From an uncultured Bacteroidia bacterium (GTDB taxonomy: Bacteria > Bacteroidota > Bacteroidia > Bacteroidales > F082): a stretch of 64,000 bases of DNA. The stretch lies in assembly GCA_902801625.1 (NCBI GenBank), contig CADCJI010000008.1, positions 1-64,000 on the forward strand, read 5' to 3'. The notes under the pieces were generated by a model that was not told where the DNA came from, did not search any database, and worked only from the letters and a program-made list of their open reading frames with translations. Positions 27,871 through 35,618 of this stretch are shown here, piece after piece; the first letter of the stretch is position 1; the number at the start of each line of letters is the position of its first letter. The position numbers were made by a program, and so were the translations under genes.

Positions 27871-28620
27871 TTAATGATACTCTATCACATTTTGTCCGCC
27901 ATGGCCTGCGCAATGTGAACATATCCCTCTTCCGTTGCAGACGATACATGTCCCCGTTGGATTTGTCAAAGGATGGCCATCGCCTAAACAAACATGGCAT
28001 TTCCCTGATCCTTGGCAATATGGGCACGGTTTCCAAACCTGCATAGGTCGAGGTTGGGGTTGGGGCTGGAGTTGCGGTTGTGGTGTAGGTGTTGGGGGTA
28101 CTGTATTGGTAACAGTTGTTGTACCATTAGCCTTCGGAGGTGTAATGCCCGTCGAAACCCATTTGCCAAAGGAATCCTCGTATTTGAAAACCCCATCAGC
28201 AGAAAAGATTAACGATTCATACCTTGGCGCAATATACTCCCTCCCATTCATGTCGCAAATACCTGTCTTCCCGTTGAGTTTCACCGTAACGTATTCAAAG
28301 CCGTCTTCATTACAATAGATTGCAGAGTCATATCTGCCAGGGGCAATAATCTCCTTTCCCGTAATGTCGCAAACACCATTTTCTTTATCACCTTTATCAA
28401 CGCTAAACCAGCCAGAAAGATAGCAAATGAAAGTATACCCTCGGCTCAAGGGGATAAAAGTTACACCCCCCATGCTTTGGGCACCTTTTTTGTCTCCTTG
28501 AATCAGTTTATACCATTGGAAGCCATCGCTTTCCGTTTGCAATGTTTTTTCTTGCGCAAACAAACTAATCGAAACGAATGTCATGCAAACCAGCACGGCC
28601 AAATACTTGATACTTTTCAT
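27871..28620 (-). CDS. Exported WG-repeat-like protein with DnaJ-type zinc knuckles
   Basis: 249 residues. Signal peptide MKSIKYLAVLVCMTFVSISL, cut near FAQ. Residues ~80-150 have two WG-repeat-like units (CDITGKEIIAPGRYDSAIY; CDMNGREYIAPRYESLIF). A proline/glutamine linker follows, then four CxxC knuckles of the DnaJ central-domain kind (CPYCQGSGKC, CHVCLGDG, CIVCNGRGIC, CSHCAGHGG). An exported knuckle domain is odd, since this fold is best known in cytoplasmic chaperones. The upstream region has the shared GTGATAG-N18-CTCTT promoter and a GGAGA-N7-ATG start, marking it as a member of the local regulon. Function unknown. Confidence 0.8.
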   Translation of the reverse strand: MKSIKYLAVLVCMTFVSISLFAQEKTLQTESDGFQWYKLIQGDKKGAQSMGGVTFIPLSRGYTFICYLSGWFSVDKGDKENGVCDITGKEIIAPGRYDSAIYCNEDGFEYVTVKLNGKTGICDMNGREYIAPRYESLIFSADGVFKYEDSFGKWVSTGITPPKANGTTTVTNTVPPTPTPQPQLQPQPQPRPMQVWKPCPYCQGSGKCHVCLGDGHPLTNPTGTCIVCNGRGICSHCAGHGGQNVIEYH

Positions 28621-28702
28621 TTTTTATTCTCCTTTTGTTTTAGTTTGACATTTAATTTGTTGTTTTTCCTATTGGTATTTTGTTGTATCGATTTCAATAA
28701 TA

Positions 28703-28732
28703 AAGAGAATGATATATCTAAATCTCTATCAC
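28703..28732 (-). promoter_or_regulatory. Regulon promoter copy 1 (WG/zinc protein)
   Basis: On the minus strand GTGATAG (28732-28726), 18 nt, CTCTT (28707-28703). One mismatch to the -35 consensus GTGGTAG. A GGAGA at 28632-28628 lies 7 nt before the ATG. Confidence 0.7.
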
Positions 28733-28746
28733 TTAAAGCAACCAAA

Positions 28747-29058
28747 TCACGAACTTAATTTACTTCCTATAGATACAATATTCCGCCCCAACTTAATAAT
28801 CACCTTTAGTGTTTCTAACGCCGTATTGCGATCATACGCTTTTTCTCTTTCTGATAGTTCGGAATAGTCGACAAGGCATGGATGTTGCTTGAGGACATCA
28901 TCACGCAAGCATCCATAAATCCAGCCTTCGTTGAAACGACCTATCGCCCAATTGTCATGCACATTGCGGGCCAACAACTCAACGAGTTCATTCAGTTCAT
29001 CTGGAAGCACTACATCAGATGTGTCGATTGGTTTGGGATGATAACATTCTTTGTTCAT
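28747..29058 (-). CDS. Stand-alone RyR domain protein
   Basis: 103 residues, no signal peptide. Residues ~19-95 form a RyR domain (the repeat first known from ryanodine receptors): DELNELVELLARNVHDNWAI, then a GWIYG turn, VDYSELSEREKAYDR and a closing TALETLKVIIKLG. These domains are small helical modules thought to bind ligands, found in bacteria next to signalling or conflict genes. The same domain sits in the larger protein encoded at 30365-31435, whose promoter matches. Cytoplasmic. Ligand and role unknown. Confidence 0.85.
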   Translation of the reverse strand: MNKECYHPKPIDTSDVVLPDELNELVELLARNVHDNWAIGRFNEGWIYGCLRDDVLKQHPCLVDYSELSEREKAYDRNTALETLKVIIKLGRNIVSIGSKLSS

Positions 29059-29085
29059 GGTTTATACGATTTAATTCCAAAAATG

Positions 29086-29115
29086 AAGAGATATGTTTTC
29101 TCGCACATCTACCAC
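29086..29115 (-). promoter_or_regulatory. Regulon promoter copy 2 (RyR protein)
   Basis: On the minus strand GTGGTAG (29115-29109), 18 nt, CTCTT (29090-29086). Faces left, back-to-back with the sigma gene promoter at 29241. Confidence 0.8.
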
Positions 29116-29240
29116 TTGTAAATTATTTTTCTATGCACATGACAAAACCTGAAAATATGACGCTGTAATCTTGAAAGGTTATTACACCCCAAAAGAGCAT
29201 TGTTTTTCAAAAAATCTATCATGGACAAACAAGTTTTTCT

Positions 29241-29248
29241 TATTTTTG
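29241..29248 (+). promoter_or_regulatory. Housekeeping -7 box for the sigma-like gene
   Basis: TATTTTTG, 23 nt before the ATG at 29272. The sigma-like gene thus appears to be read by the main sigma factor, not by the regulon promoter. Confidence 0.55.
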
Positions 29249-29271
29249 CACACAAACTCGAAAAAACAGAT

Positions 29272-30303
29272 ATGAACGATAGAGAAAGACAGTTTATTGA
29301 AGGCATCATCAACATTGGTGACAGAAGGATCCACAACCGATGCATACAGCTCCTATTCCATGGTCAAGATACAGCCGGGCGGGATGAACGTGGCCTATAC
29401 AAAAAGAACGATTATGTTGTAGCTTTAGAAAACGCTGTCAGGACCAACTTCTCAGGGCGGCATTACCAAGGTTTATTCTCCGAGACCTATATGGTTTTCG
29501 AGTCTCTCTTTGCAACCTATTTGGAACACCTAAATCCCGAAAAGTTACGTGAAATTGAAGACTTGAAAAATTGGCTTTTCGTTACCGCTGGACGATTCTG
29601 CAACAGTAATAGAAAAAAGATTAATGAGTTGCTTGGTATAGAATTAGGTGACTACTATGAAGAATACGATGATGGTTTGAAAGCCAAAGAGAACGATTCG
29701 AATTCAATAGAAGAAGAATTCACACCTCAAGTCAAAACATCGGGCATCAACATAAAAAAGTTTGATGATAATGAAGACTCAGAACCAACAGATGATCTCA
29801 CTGATCAGCCTGACACTTCTGACTGGGCTGCTTCACTCCTTAATATATATATTGGCAAAATAAACAATGAATATTACCGCGACCTCATCCGAGCCATCAA
29901 AATAGAAGGCGTACCAGTGGAAACAATCGCCGAGGAATATAATAAATCAGAAGATGACATTTATCGCGACTACAATCGTGCCTGGGACAAATTACTTCAG
30001 GTAACCCTGCCCGATATCAAAATCCGAAGCAAAAGCTTGTTCAAAAAATATGAGTCGAAATTGGACGACCGGCAAGCTCGCATACTGAATAAATTCTTTT
30101 TTGGTGGTTATGACATTTCTGCCATAGCGCGTTCCGAAAAGATAAACCAAAATGAGTTGGAGAGAGCTATCATAAAAGCATATAAAGTGCTGCTGAGAAC
30201 CGCCAAACACGAGACCGAGCTTGACAAAAAAGAGAAACGAAAAGAAGCCCGCGAGCAGCGTCATCTCGAAAAAGAAGAGGCTTCAAAAAGAAAAAAATCG
30301 TAG
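29272..30303 (+). CDS. Divergent sigma-70-like factor with two sigma4-like HTH segments
   Basis: 343 residues from 29272 (MNDRERQFIEGI); the in-frame ATGs at 29200 and 29221 lie upstream of the -7 box. A sigma2-like region spans about 65-125: FSETYMVFESLFATYLEHL and then DLKNWLFVTAGRFCNSNRKK, the counterpart of the AWLxxxARN helix. An acidic linker follows (about 130-180). Two helix-turn-helix segments then resemble region 4: YYRDLIRAIKIEGVPVETIA with AEEYNKSEDDIYRDYNRAWD, and LDDRQARILNKFFFGGYDIS with INQNELERAIIKAYKVLLRT. The C-terminus is very basic. It likely reads the GTGGTAG-N18-CTCTA promoters around it, one of which begins 6 nt after its stop codon. Family assignment is by pattern only. 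Confidence 0.65.
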   Translation: MNDRERQFIEGIINIGDRRIHNRCIQLLFHGQDTAGRDERGLYKKNDYVVALENAVRTNFSGRHYQGLFSETYMVFESLFATYLEHLNPEKLREIEDLKNWLFVTAGRFCNSNRKKINELLGIELGDYYEEYDDGLKAKENDSNSIEEEFTPQVKTSGINIKKFDDNEDSEPTDDLTDQPDTSDWAASLLNIYIGKINNEYYRDLIRAIKIEGVPVETIAEEYNKSEDDIYRDYNRAWDKLLQVTLPDIKIRSKSLFKKYESKLDDRQARILNKFFFGGYDISAIARSEKINQNELERAIIKAYKVLLRTAKHETELDKKEKRKEAREQRHLEKEEASKRKKS

Positions 30304-30308
30304 AATAA

Positions 30309-30338
30309 GTGGTAGGAAATGCCGAATGTCCCCCTCTA
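30309..30338 (+). promoter_or_regulatory. Regulon promoter copy 3 (C39/RyR - TPR - TIR operon)
   Basis: GTGGTAG (30309-30315), 18 nt, CTCTA (30334-30338), 26 nt before the ATG at 30365. The only copy on the plus strand. Confidence 0.8.
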
Positions 30339-30364
30339 TAAAGTAAAAAAATAAAAAACACATC

Positions 30365-31435
30365 ATGACGATAACGAATGAAATAATGGAACGTTTCCTA
30401 CAAGGCCAGACCTCTGTAGAAGAAACGGTTGAAATAATGGCAGCCATTGCCGTTAATCCAGAGCTTGAAGAGCAAGTGATCACCCACCGACGCATGGCCT
30501 ATACCAATGAGCAAATGGAGGATTATGGGAGTTTTATTCCCATTAGCAGTATGGCAGCCGATGACGGTCAAAATTTATGCGACTTCCAATGCGAAACGTA
30601 TATTTTAAAAGCCTTTGGAAAAAAAGTAGAAGAAAATGCGTTGGCCTATGAATCACGACAAAACTACTGGCTACGTGGCGAAGGCACACCTCTTTATAAT
30701 ATGGGCAAACTATTGGAACGAGAAGGCCTTCTCGTCAATCGTCGTTTTGATGCGACCCTTGATGAATTAGAGAAGACATTATGTGACCATAAGGTAATTG
30801 TTGTAGTCAATGGTGACATGCTCATCGGAAAAGAAATCGACATTTTCTCCGACGATTTCAGCTTTGAGGACAATCCAAATCATGCCGTTGTTGTACATTC
30901 CATTGACACAGAGGCTGGCAAAGTTACCCTTTACAATCCAGCAGTTCAGGAAGAGGCTACTATTTATGACTTGAATAAATTTGAAAGCGCATGGAAAGAG
31001 TCGCGCCATTATATGGTCACTGCCCGCATCAAACGATTCCCACAAGAATACAATCCACAACCCGTCGATGTCAGCAAAATTAAGCTCAATGATGATTTAA
31101 TGGAACTCATCGAAGTGATTGCCGAAAATGCGCATGATGTTTGGGCGGTAGACAAGATGAAGGCCGGCTACACTTACGCACCTCTTGATAAACATGACAA
31201 CGAAGAGAAGGGACACAACCATTATCTCGTCCCCTATTTCATGCTTTCTGAAGCCGACAAGGAACCTGACCGCCGCATGGCCACTCACACTATCAAATTG
31301 CTGAAACGATTGGGTTACCGGCTGGTTAACATCAACAGTATGTACCGCTGTCCCGATTGTGGCGAAGTCATTGAGCCTAACAACCATTTCTGTCCCAATT
31401 GCGGACGGGAATTGTCGTGGGAAGATTTTAGATAA
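30365..31435 (+). CDS. Anti-sigma-like / C39-like papain fold / RyR / zinc-ribbon protein
   Basis: 356 residues, no signal peptide or membrane span. Residues 1-45 (ITNEIMERFLQGQTSVEETV, then EIMAAIAVNPELEEQV) resemble the helical N-terminus of Bacteroidota anti-sigma factors. Residues ~70-222 look like a C39-type papain fold: Cys76 in CDFQCETYIL, His173 in NPNHAVVVHSID, Asn191 in VTLYNPAVQ. Residues ~243-320 are a RyR domain (LMELIEVIAENAHDVWAVDK ... RRMATHTIKLLKRLGY). A zinc ribbon closes it: Cys329, Cys332, Cys343, Cys346. An inhibitor of the upstream sigma factor that is released or cleaved on ligand binding is an attractive inference, not shown. First gene of a three-gene operon. Confidence 0.75.
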   Translation: MTITNEIMERFLQGQTSVEETVEIMAAIAVNPELEEQVITHRRMAYTNEQMEDYGSFIPISSMAADDGQNLCDFQCETYILKAFGKKVEENALAYESRQNYWLRGEGTPLYNMGKLLEREGLLVNRRFDATLDELEKTLCDHKVIVVVNGDMLIGKEIDIFSDDFSFEDNPNHAVVVHSIDTEAGKVTLYNPAVQEEATIYDLNKFESAWKESRHYMVTARIKRFPQEYNPQPVDVSKIKLNDDLMELIEVIAENAHDVWAVDKMKAGYTYAPLDKHDNEEKGHNHYLVPYFMLSEADKEPDRRMATHTIKLLKRLGYRLVNINSMYRCPDCGEVIEPNNHFCPNCGRELSWEDFR

Positions 31436-31457
31436 ACCCAACATAGTCATCTTCAAT

Positions 31458-33752
31458 ATGAAAAAGGCAACAATCGTCAAGGCTTTAGCAGTCTGTCTAT
31501 TTTTTCTTCAGACTCCTGCCATAGCACAAACATACCAAAAAGGATACGCCAAGACAAAAGGCCGTCTTACACAAGAAGGAAGTGTAATCCCCGGCAAGTC
31601 ACTAGATAGTGTTTTTGTTCAAATCAAAGGTGGTAACGCTTTTTATTCAAAATCAAACGGCATGTTTGAGTTTCCAATAACATCGCAAACTTTCTCTTTG
31701 AAAACTGTTGAAAAAGAAGACTATGTTTTGGCCGATCCGGATGTGCTTTCAAGAGCATACTCATACTCAAGCAACAAAATAATACTTTCATTTGAAAAAC
31801 GAAGCGTACAAGATCACGACAGATGGCAAAACGAACGAAAGCTACGCAAACATGCCCAAGACCAGCTAAGAATCAAGGAAAGAGAGTATGATTCACTACT
31901 TGCACTTCACAAAATGAGTGAAGAAGAACACGCCAAAGCACTGCAAAAGCTATACTCTGATTCCGACAACGACATTCCTTTCATCAAGAATCTGGCTCTG
32001 CATTATTCCAAAATCGATTTCGACTACGCTAATGACTTTGAACGCCAAATCTGCACTTTCATTCTCAATGGCGAGCTCACAAAGGCAGACTCCATGCTCA
32101 ACTCGAAAGGGAATCTGACCATTAGGTTCATGCGATGGAACATGGACAGAGAAGAACTCATCAATGACAGCTATCACAAATTCGAGATTTGCAAACTACG
32201 TCACGACAACGACTCTGCGGCCTACTTCATTGGCATGAGAGCCTGTCTTGACACCTTGAATGTAGATTGGCAACTTGAAGCAGGAGATTACATTTCCAAC
32301 TTCACCACCGACTATAACACAGCCTATACTTTTTATGACAGAGCCTTGCGCATGGCTAAAATGAGATTTGGAGATCAAAGCGTTGAGGCCGCCTCTGTCA
32401 TGGTTGGTCTTGTTCGCTTCCATGAAAGACTTGGAGAGTATAAGGTAGCTATGGATCATGCAGGCCGAACCCTTTCTATCCTAGAAGCACTTCCCGACAA
32501 AGACGATGCTTTAGCCCAACAATGCTATGAAAATATGGCTTTAGTGTATGATGAAATGGGCGATACGCTTAATGCCCAATGTTACTACACCCGTTCTCTC
32601 GCCATTTGCGAGAATCTGTATGGAGAAATACACACAAAGACTGCCACGTCTTATCACAATCTTGGAGCCTTTTTCGTTCAAAGAAGCCACTATGACAAAG
32701 CTTTAGATTATTTCCAAAAATCGAACAAAACCTATTCTGCACTAAATGACACTATTTCAGAAGGTATGGCCAGCAATTATGAAGGGATGGCCGTAGTATT
32801 TAAGAATCTTTCCGAATACGACACTGCTTCCTACTACATAAACCGAGCGATAGAAATCAATAGAACCCTCTTCGGAGAAAACCATCCATATATTGCGAAC
32901 AATTATTACAATTTAGGAAGCCTATACCTTGATAAGGCAAGTAACTATGATGAGGCTCTCAAATACTTTAACCTTGCCACTGACATCAATAAGAAAACTT
33001 TAGGGGAACACCATCCCGATGTGGGCATGTGCTACAATAGCATCGGACTTGTTTATAAAAAGAAAGCCGAATATGAAAAAGCCCTAGAGTATTTTAGAAA
33101 AGCCTTGGATACTTATTCCAAGGTATTCGAAGACGACCATTACCATTTTATTGCCGTTTATCATAATATGGGTCAAATGTATTCTGACCTATATCTTTAT
33201 AATCATAATGTTCATGAGGAAGACGCAGTACACTACATTGAAGAAGCTGTAAATAATCACATTAAAGCTCTGAACATTTCTTTGTCTGCATTAGGAGAAA
33301 AACATAATACAACAGCAAGATGTTACGATAACCTTGGACAAGATTATTTGAAGATAGGCAGCTACGAACTTGCTCTTGAAAACGCCTTAAAAGCTTTAAG
33401 TATAAGAGATGCGATCTACAATGATAAAAACAATATAGACATAGCTTCTTCTTATTATAATATTGCCAACATCTACTATAAACAAGGTAACCTTAGCAAC
33501 GCCATAGAGTATTTGGAACAATGCGGACACATCCTTGACAACATTTATAAAGATGATGAGGATGAATACCGTGCCTATTTAAAATTCAGTCTTGGCACAA
33601 TTTATCGCGAACAAGGAGACCTAACTAAAGCCATTGAATTTGTAGAAGAATCTATAAGGATGCTTGTAAAAATCGTACCTGAAAACCATCCAGAGCTCCA
33701 AAGATTCCTCAATGTTTTGGAAGAAATGAAAACAGAACTCAATGACCAATGA
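31458..33752 (+). CDS. Exported TPR protein
   Basis: 764 residues from 31458, where a signal peptide starts (MKKATIVKALAVCLFFLQ, cut near AIAQ). Residues ~25-115 are a small beta domain like a carboxypeptidase-regulatory fold; about 120-165 is charged coiled coil. From ~290 to 755 run about ten 42-residue TPRs of the kinesin-light-chain style (for example NNYYNLGSLYLDKASNYDEA; SIGLVYKKKAEYEKALEYFR). It should be periplasmic or surface-exposed and act as a binding scaffold. Its TGA overlaps the ATG of the TIR gene (ATGA at 33749-33752), so the two are made together. No own promoter seen in the 22-nt gap before it. Confidence 0.85.
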   Translation: MKKATIVKALAVCLFFLQTPAIAQTYQKGYAKTKGRLTQEGSVIPGKSLDSVFVQIKGGNAFYSKSNGMFEFPITSQTFSLKTVEKEDYVLADPDVLSRAYSYSSNKIILSFEKRSVQDHDRWQNERKLRKHAQDQLRIKEREYDSLLALHKMSEEEHAKALQKLYSDSDNDIPFIKNLALHYSKIDFDYANDFERQICTFILNGELTKADSMLNSKGNLTIRFMRWNMDREELINDSYHKFEICKLRHDNDSAAYFIGMRACLDTLNVDWQLEAGDYISNFTTDYNTAYTFYDRALRMAKMRFGDQSVEAASVMVGLVRFHERLGEYKVAMDHAGRTLSILEALPDKDDALAQQCYENMALVYDEMGDTLNAQCYYTRSLAICENLYGEIHTKTATSYHNLGAFFVQRSHYDKALDYFQKSNKTYSALNDTISEGMASNYEGMAVVFKNLSEYDTASYYINRAIEINRTLFGENHPYIANNYYNLGSLYLDKASNYDEALKYFNLATDINKKTLGEHHPDVGMCYNSIGLVYKKKAEYEKALEYFRKALDTYSKVFEDDHYHFIAVYHNMGQMYSDLYLYNHNVHEEDAVHYIEEAVNNHIKALNISLSALGEKHNTTARCYDNLGQDYLKIGSYELALENALKALSIRDAIYNDKNNIDIASSYYNIANIYYKQGNLSNAIEYLEQCGHILDNIYKDDEDEYRAYLKFSLGTIYREQGDLTKAIEFVEESIRMLVKIVPENHPELQRFLNVLEEMKTELNDQ

Positions 33753-34885
33753 TCGACACTTTCAAATATTTTGCTTTCATCAGCTACAGTTCGTTAGACA
33801 CCCGTTGGGGCAAGCGGTTGCATAGACGGCTTGAACACTACCGCATGTCTTCCATCCTATGCAGCCAACATGGATGGAAACGTACCCCTATGCGCCCCGT
33901 ATTCTTCGCCCCAACCGACATCCAACCTGGCGGACTCAGCGAGGAAATCAAGTCGAGGCTTCGCGACTCTCGTAATCTGATTGTCATCTGTTCACCCAAC
34001 TCGGCGCAATCAGGATGGGTTGGTGAAGAAATCAAGTACTTCCATGAACTTGGCCGCACAAAAAACATCCATTTCTTCATCGTAAAAGGCACGCCCCTCA
34101 GCAACAATCCAATTACCGAGTGCATCAATCCCATAATCGGTGAGTTGGGAATTCCAGAAATCCTTGGAGCGAACATCAATGAGAAGAATTACAGTCTGCC
34201 TTGGCTCAATAAAGAAAGGGCTTACGTCCAGTTGATTTCCAAATTGCTCGGCGTTGAGTTTGACGACATCTGGCAACGCCACAAGCGTCTGCTTGCTACG
34301 AAAATTGCTGCATGGAGTATTGGCATTGCGGCCATGTTTGGGGCATTATTTGCAGTAAAAAGCGCCTATCAGCCTTTTGACATGGAAATCAAGTTCAAAG
34401 AAGCCTCCTTTCACAATATGCAACTCCCACCACTCCAACAAATTGTAGTCACGCTGCAAATTGATGAAGATTCCCGTTACGACACGCTCACTTCTCTTTC
34501 TGAATGTGCCAAATTCAAGAATCTCCCACACCGCCTTTTGAAAAATGAGACCAGGATTACTGTCACAACATTGGATGAGAAAATGCAGAAAGCCTACCAT
34601 GACTTGGACACGAGCCTTTGCTTAGCCAATGAATTGGAACTGCCTTTGCGCCGCGACACTACTATCTACGGACTCGTGTTCTTCCGAATCGCTGGAACAA
34701 TAGACAATTCGGTCACAGCAACTATTGAGGGTACTACCCTATCCCCAGATTCTGAAGGACTTTATTCCATATACATTCCCTTGGAAAAACAGAAACCATC
34801 TTACTGCATCACGGCTTCGATGCCGCTTTCTTCTGATACCATTTATATGCCATGCTATGAAGGAATGGCATTTAAAGTGAATTGA
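33749..34885 (+). CDS. TIR-domain protein with one membrane span and C-terminal domain
   Basis: 378 residues. Residues ~5-170 are a TIR domain: YFAFISYSSLDTRWGKRL (box 1), a BB-loop region RPVFFAPTDIQPGGLSEEI, and SPNSAQSGWVGEEIKYF, where Glu94 lines up with the catalytic glutamate of NAD-cleaving TIRs. One hydrophobic segment (about 186-205) then places the C-terminal ~170 residues in the periplasm. Bacterial TIRs often consume NAD+ or make signalling derivatives in defence. With its gene coupled to that of an exported TPR protein, this looks like a membrane receptor: TPR outside, TIR inside. NADase activity is inference. Confidence 0.8.
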   Translation: MIDTFKYFAFISYSSLDTRWGKRLHRRLEHYRMSSILCSQHGWKRTPMRPVFFAPTDIQPGGLSEEIKSRLRDSRNLIVICSPNSAQSGWVGEEIKYFHELGRTKNIHFFIVKGTPLSNNPITECINPIIGELGIPEILGANINEKNYSLPWLNKERAYVQLISKLLGVEFDDIWQRHKRLLATKIAAWSIGIAAMFGALFAVKSAYQPFDMEIKFKEASFHNMQLPPLQQIVVTLQIDEDSRYDTLTSLSECAKFKNLPHRLLKNETRITVTTLDEKMQKAYHDLDTSLCLANELELPLRRDTTIYGLVFFRIAGTIDNSVTATIEGTTLSPDSEGLYSIYIPLEKQKPSYCITASMPLSSDTIYMPCYEGMAFKVN

Positions 34886-34920
34886 AGACTAATAATCTAC
34901 TTGAACACCAAAATAATAAC

Positions 34921-34946
34921 AATCGGCGGAGCAAGTTCCGCCGATT
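34921..34946. terminator. Bidirectional hairpin between the TIR operon and the zinc lipoprotein
   Basis: AATCGGCGGA / TCCGCCGATT, perfect 10-bp stem, 6-nt loop, between two convergent genes. A short T-rich stretch follows on the plus strand. Confidence 0.7.
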
Positions 34947-34982
34947 GCCTTTCTCTGACTTGAGGTATTGTATCTTGTTATA

Positions 34983-35414
34983 TCACCGCTTACCATCACC
35001 TCCACACCAAGGGCATATTCCTGTTCCGTTGCAGTTAGTACATTTTTGATCTGTACCTAAAACAAGATGATGCCCTTTCCCATAACAATTTCCACACTTA
35101 CCCGAATGGTCGCAATGAGAACAATCTTTTGTCTTATTTCCCGAAGATGTCGAAGCATACCCTCCTGTACTAGTGCTTCCCATGCTACTCGTGCTGCCAG
35201 AATTAAAGCTTGGATTAAACTGATAATTATTATTGGTGCTTACCCCAAACGAAGAGGTGTAGCCGTATGGGCTATAATATTCCATTCCTGTGGCCATCCC
35301 AGCGGCCATACCGCCCATCACATCCAACATAACATCACAAGATGTGAGTGAGAATGCGGTGCCCATTAACATTGCTGCTACGATTGCTCTGATACTTTTC
35401 TGTAAGTTTTTCAT
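34983..35414 (-). CDS. Lipoprotein with DnaJ-type zinc knuckles
   Basis: 143 residues. Lipoprotein signal (MLMGTAFSLTSC, lipid-bearing Cys26). A Gly/Met then Ser/Gly/Tyr low-complexity middle leads to four knuckles: CSHCDHSGKC, CGNCYGKG, CTNCNGTGIC, CPWCGGDG. The last part matches the end of the WG/zinc protein at 27871-28620 and a decayed copy at 37228. Shared regulon promoter at 35483-35512 and a GGAGA-N7-ATG start. Envelope-located; metal binding is likely, function unknown. Confidence 0.8.
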   Translation of the reverse strand: MKNLQKSIRAIVAAMLMGTAFSLTSCDVMLDVMGGMAAGMATGMEYYSPYGYTSSFGVSTNNNYQFNPSFNSGSTSSMGSTSTGGYASTSSGNKTKDCSHCDHSGKCGNCYGKGHHLVLGTDQKCTNCNGTGICPWCGGDGKR

Positions 35415-35482
35415 CGTTTTGTCTCCTTTTACTTTAGTTTGATTATTGATTTTGTTTTGTTGTTTTGTTGATTACAACCAAA

Positions 35483-35512
35483 TAGAGAGGGGCACACCGC
35501 AAATTCTACCAC
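35483..35512 (-). promoter_or_regulatory. Regulon promoter copy 4 (zinc lipoprotein)
   Basis: On the minus strand GTGGTAG (35512-35506), 18 nt, CTCTA (35487-35483). Followed by the leader motif GGTTGTAATCAACAAAAC and a GGAGA (35426-35422) 7 nt before the ATG. Confidence 0.8.
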
Positions 35513-35564
35513 CTACAAGTACTTATTTTTGACGGACAAAATAATTCTCGCATTATGAATGCAA

Positions 35565-35596
35565 AACAGGCTTGCCAAAAGTTTGACAAGCCTGTT
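35565..35596 (-). terminator. Hairpin downstream of the first fibronectin-like lipoprotein
   Basis: AACAGGCTTG / CAAGCCTGTT, perfect 10-bp stem with a 12-nt loop, 23 nt after the stop at 35619. The minus-strand T-run is short. Confidence 0.65.
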
Positions 35597-35618
35597 GCTC
35601 TCTATTTGATTGAGAATA

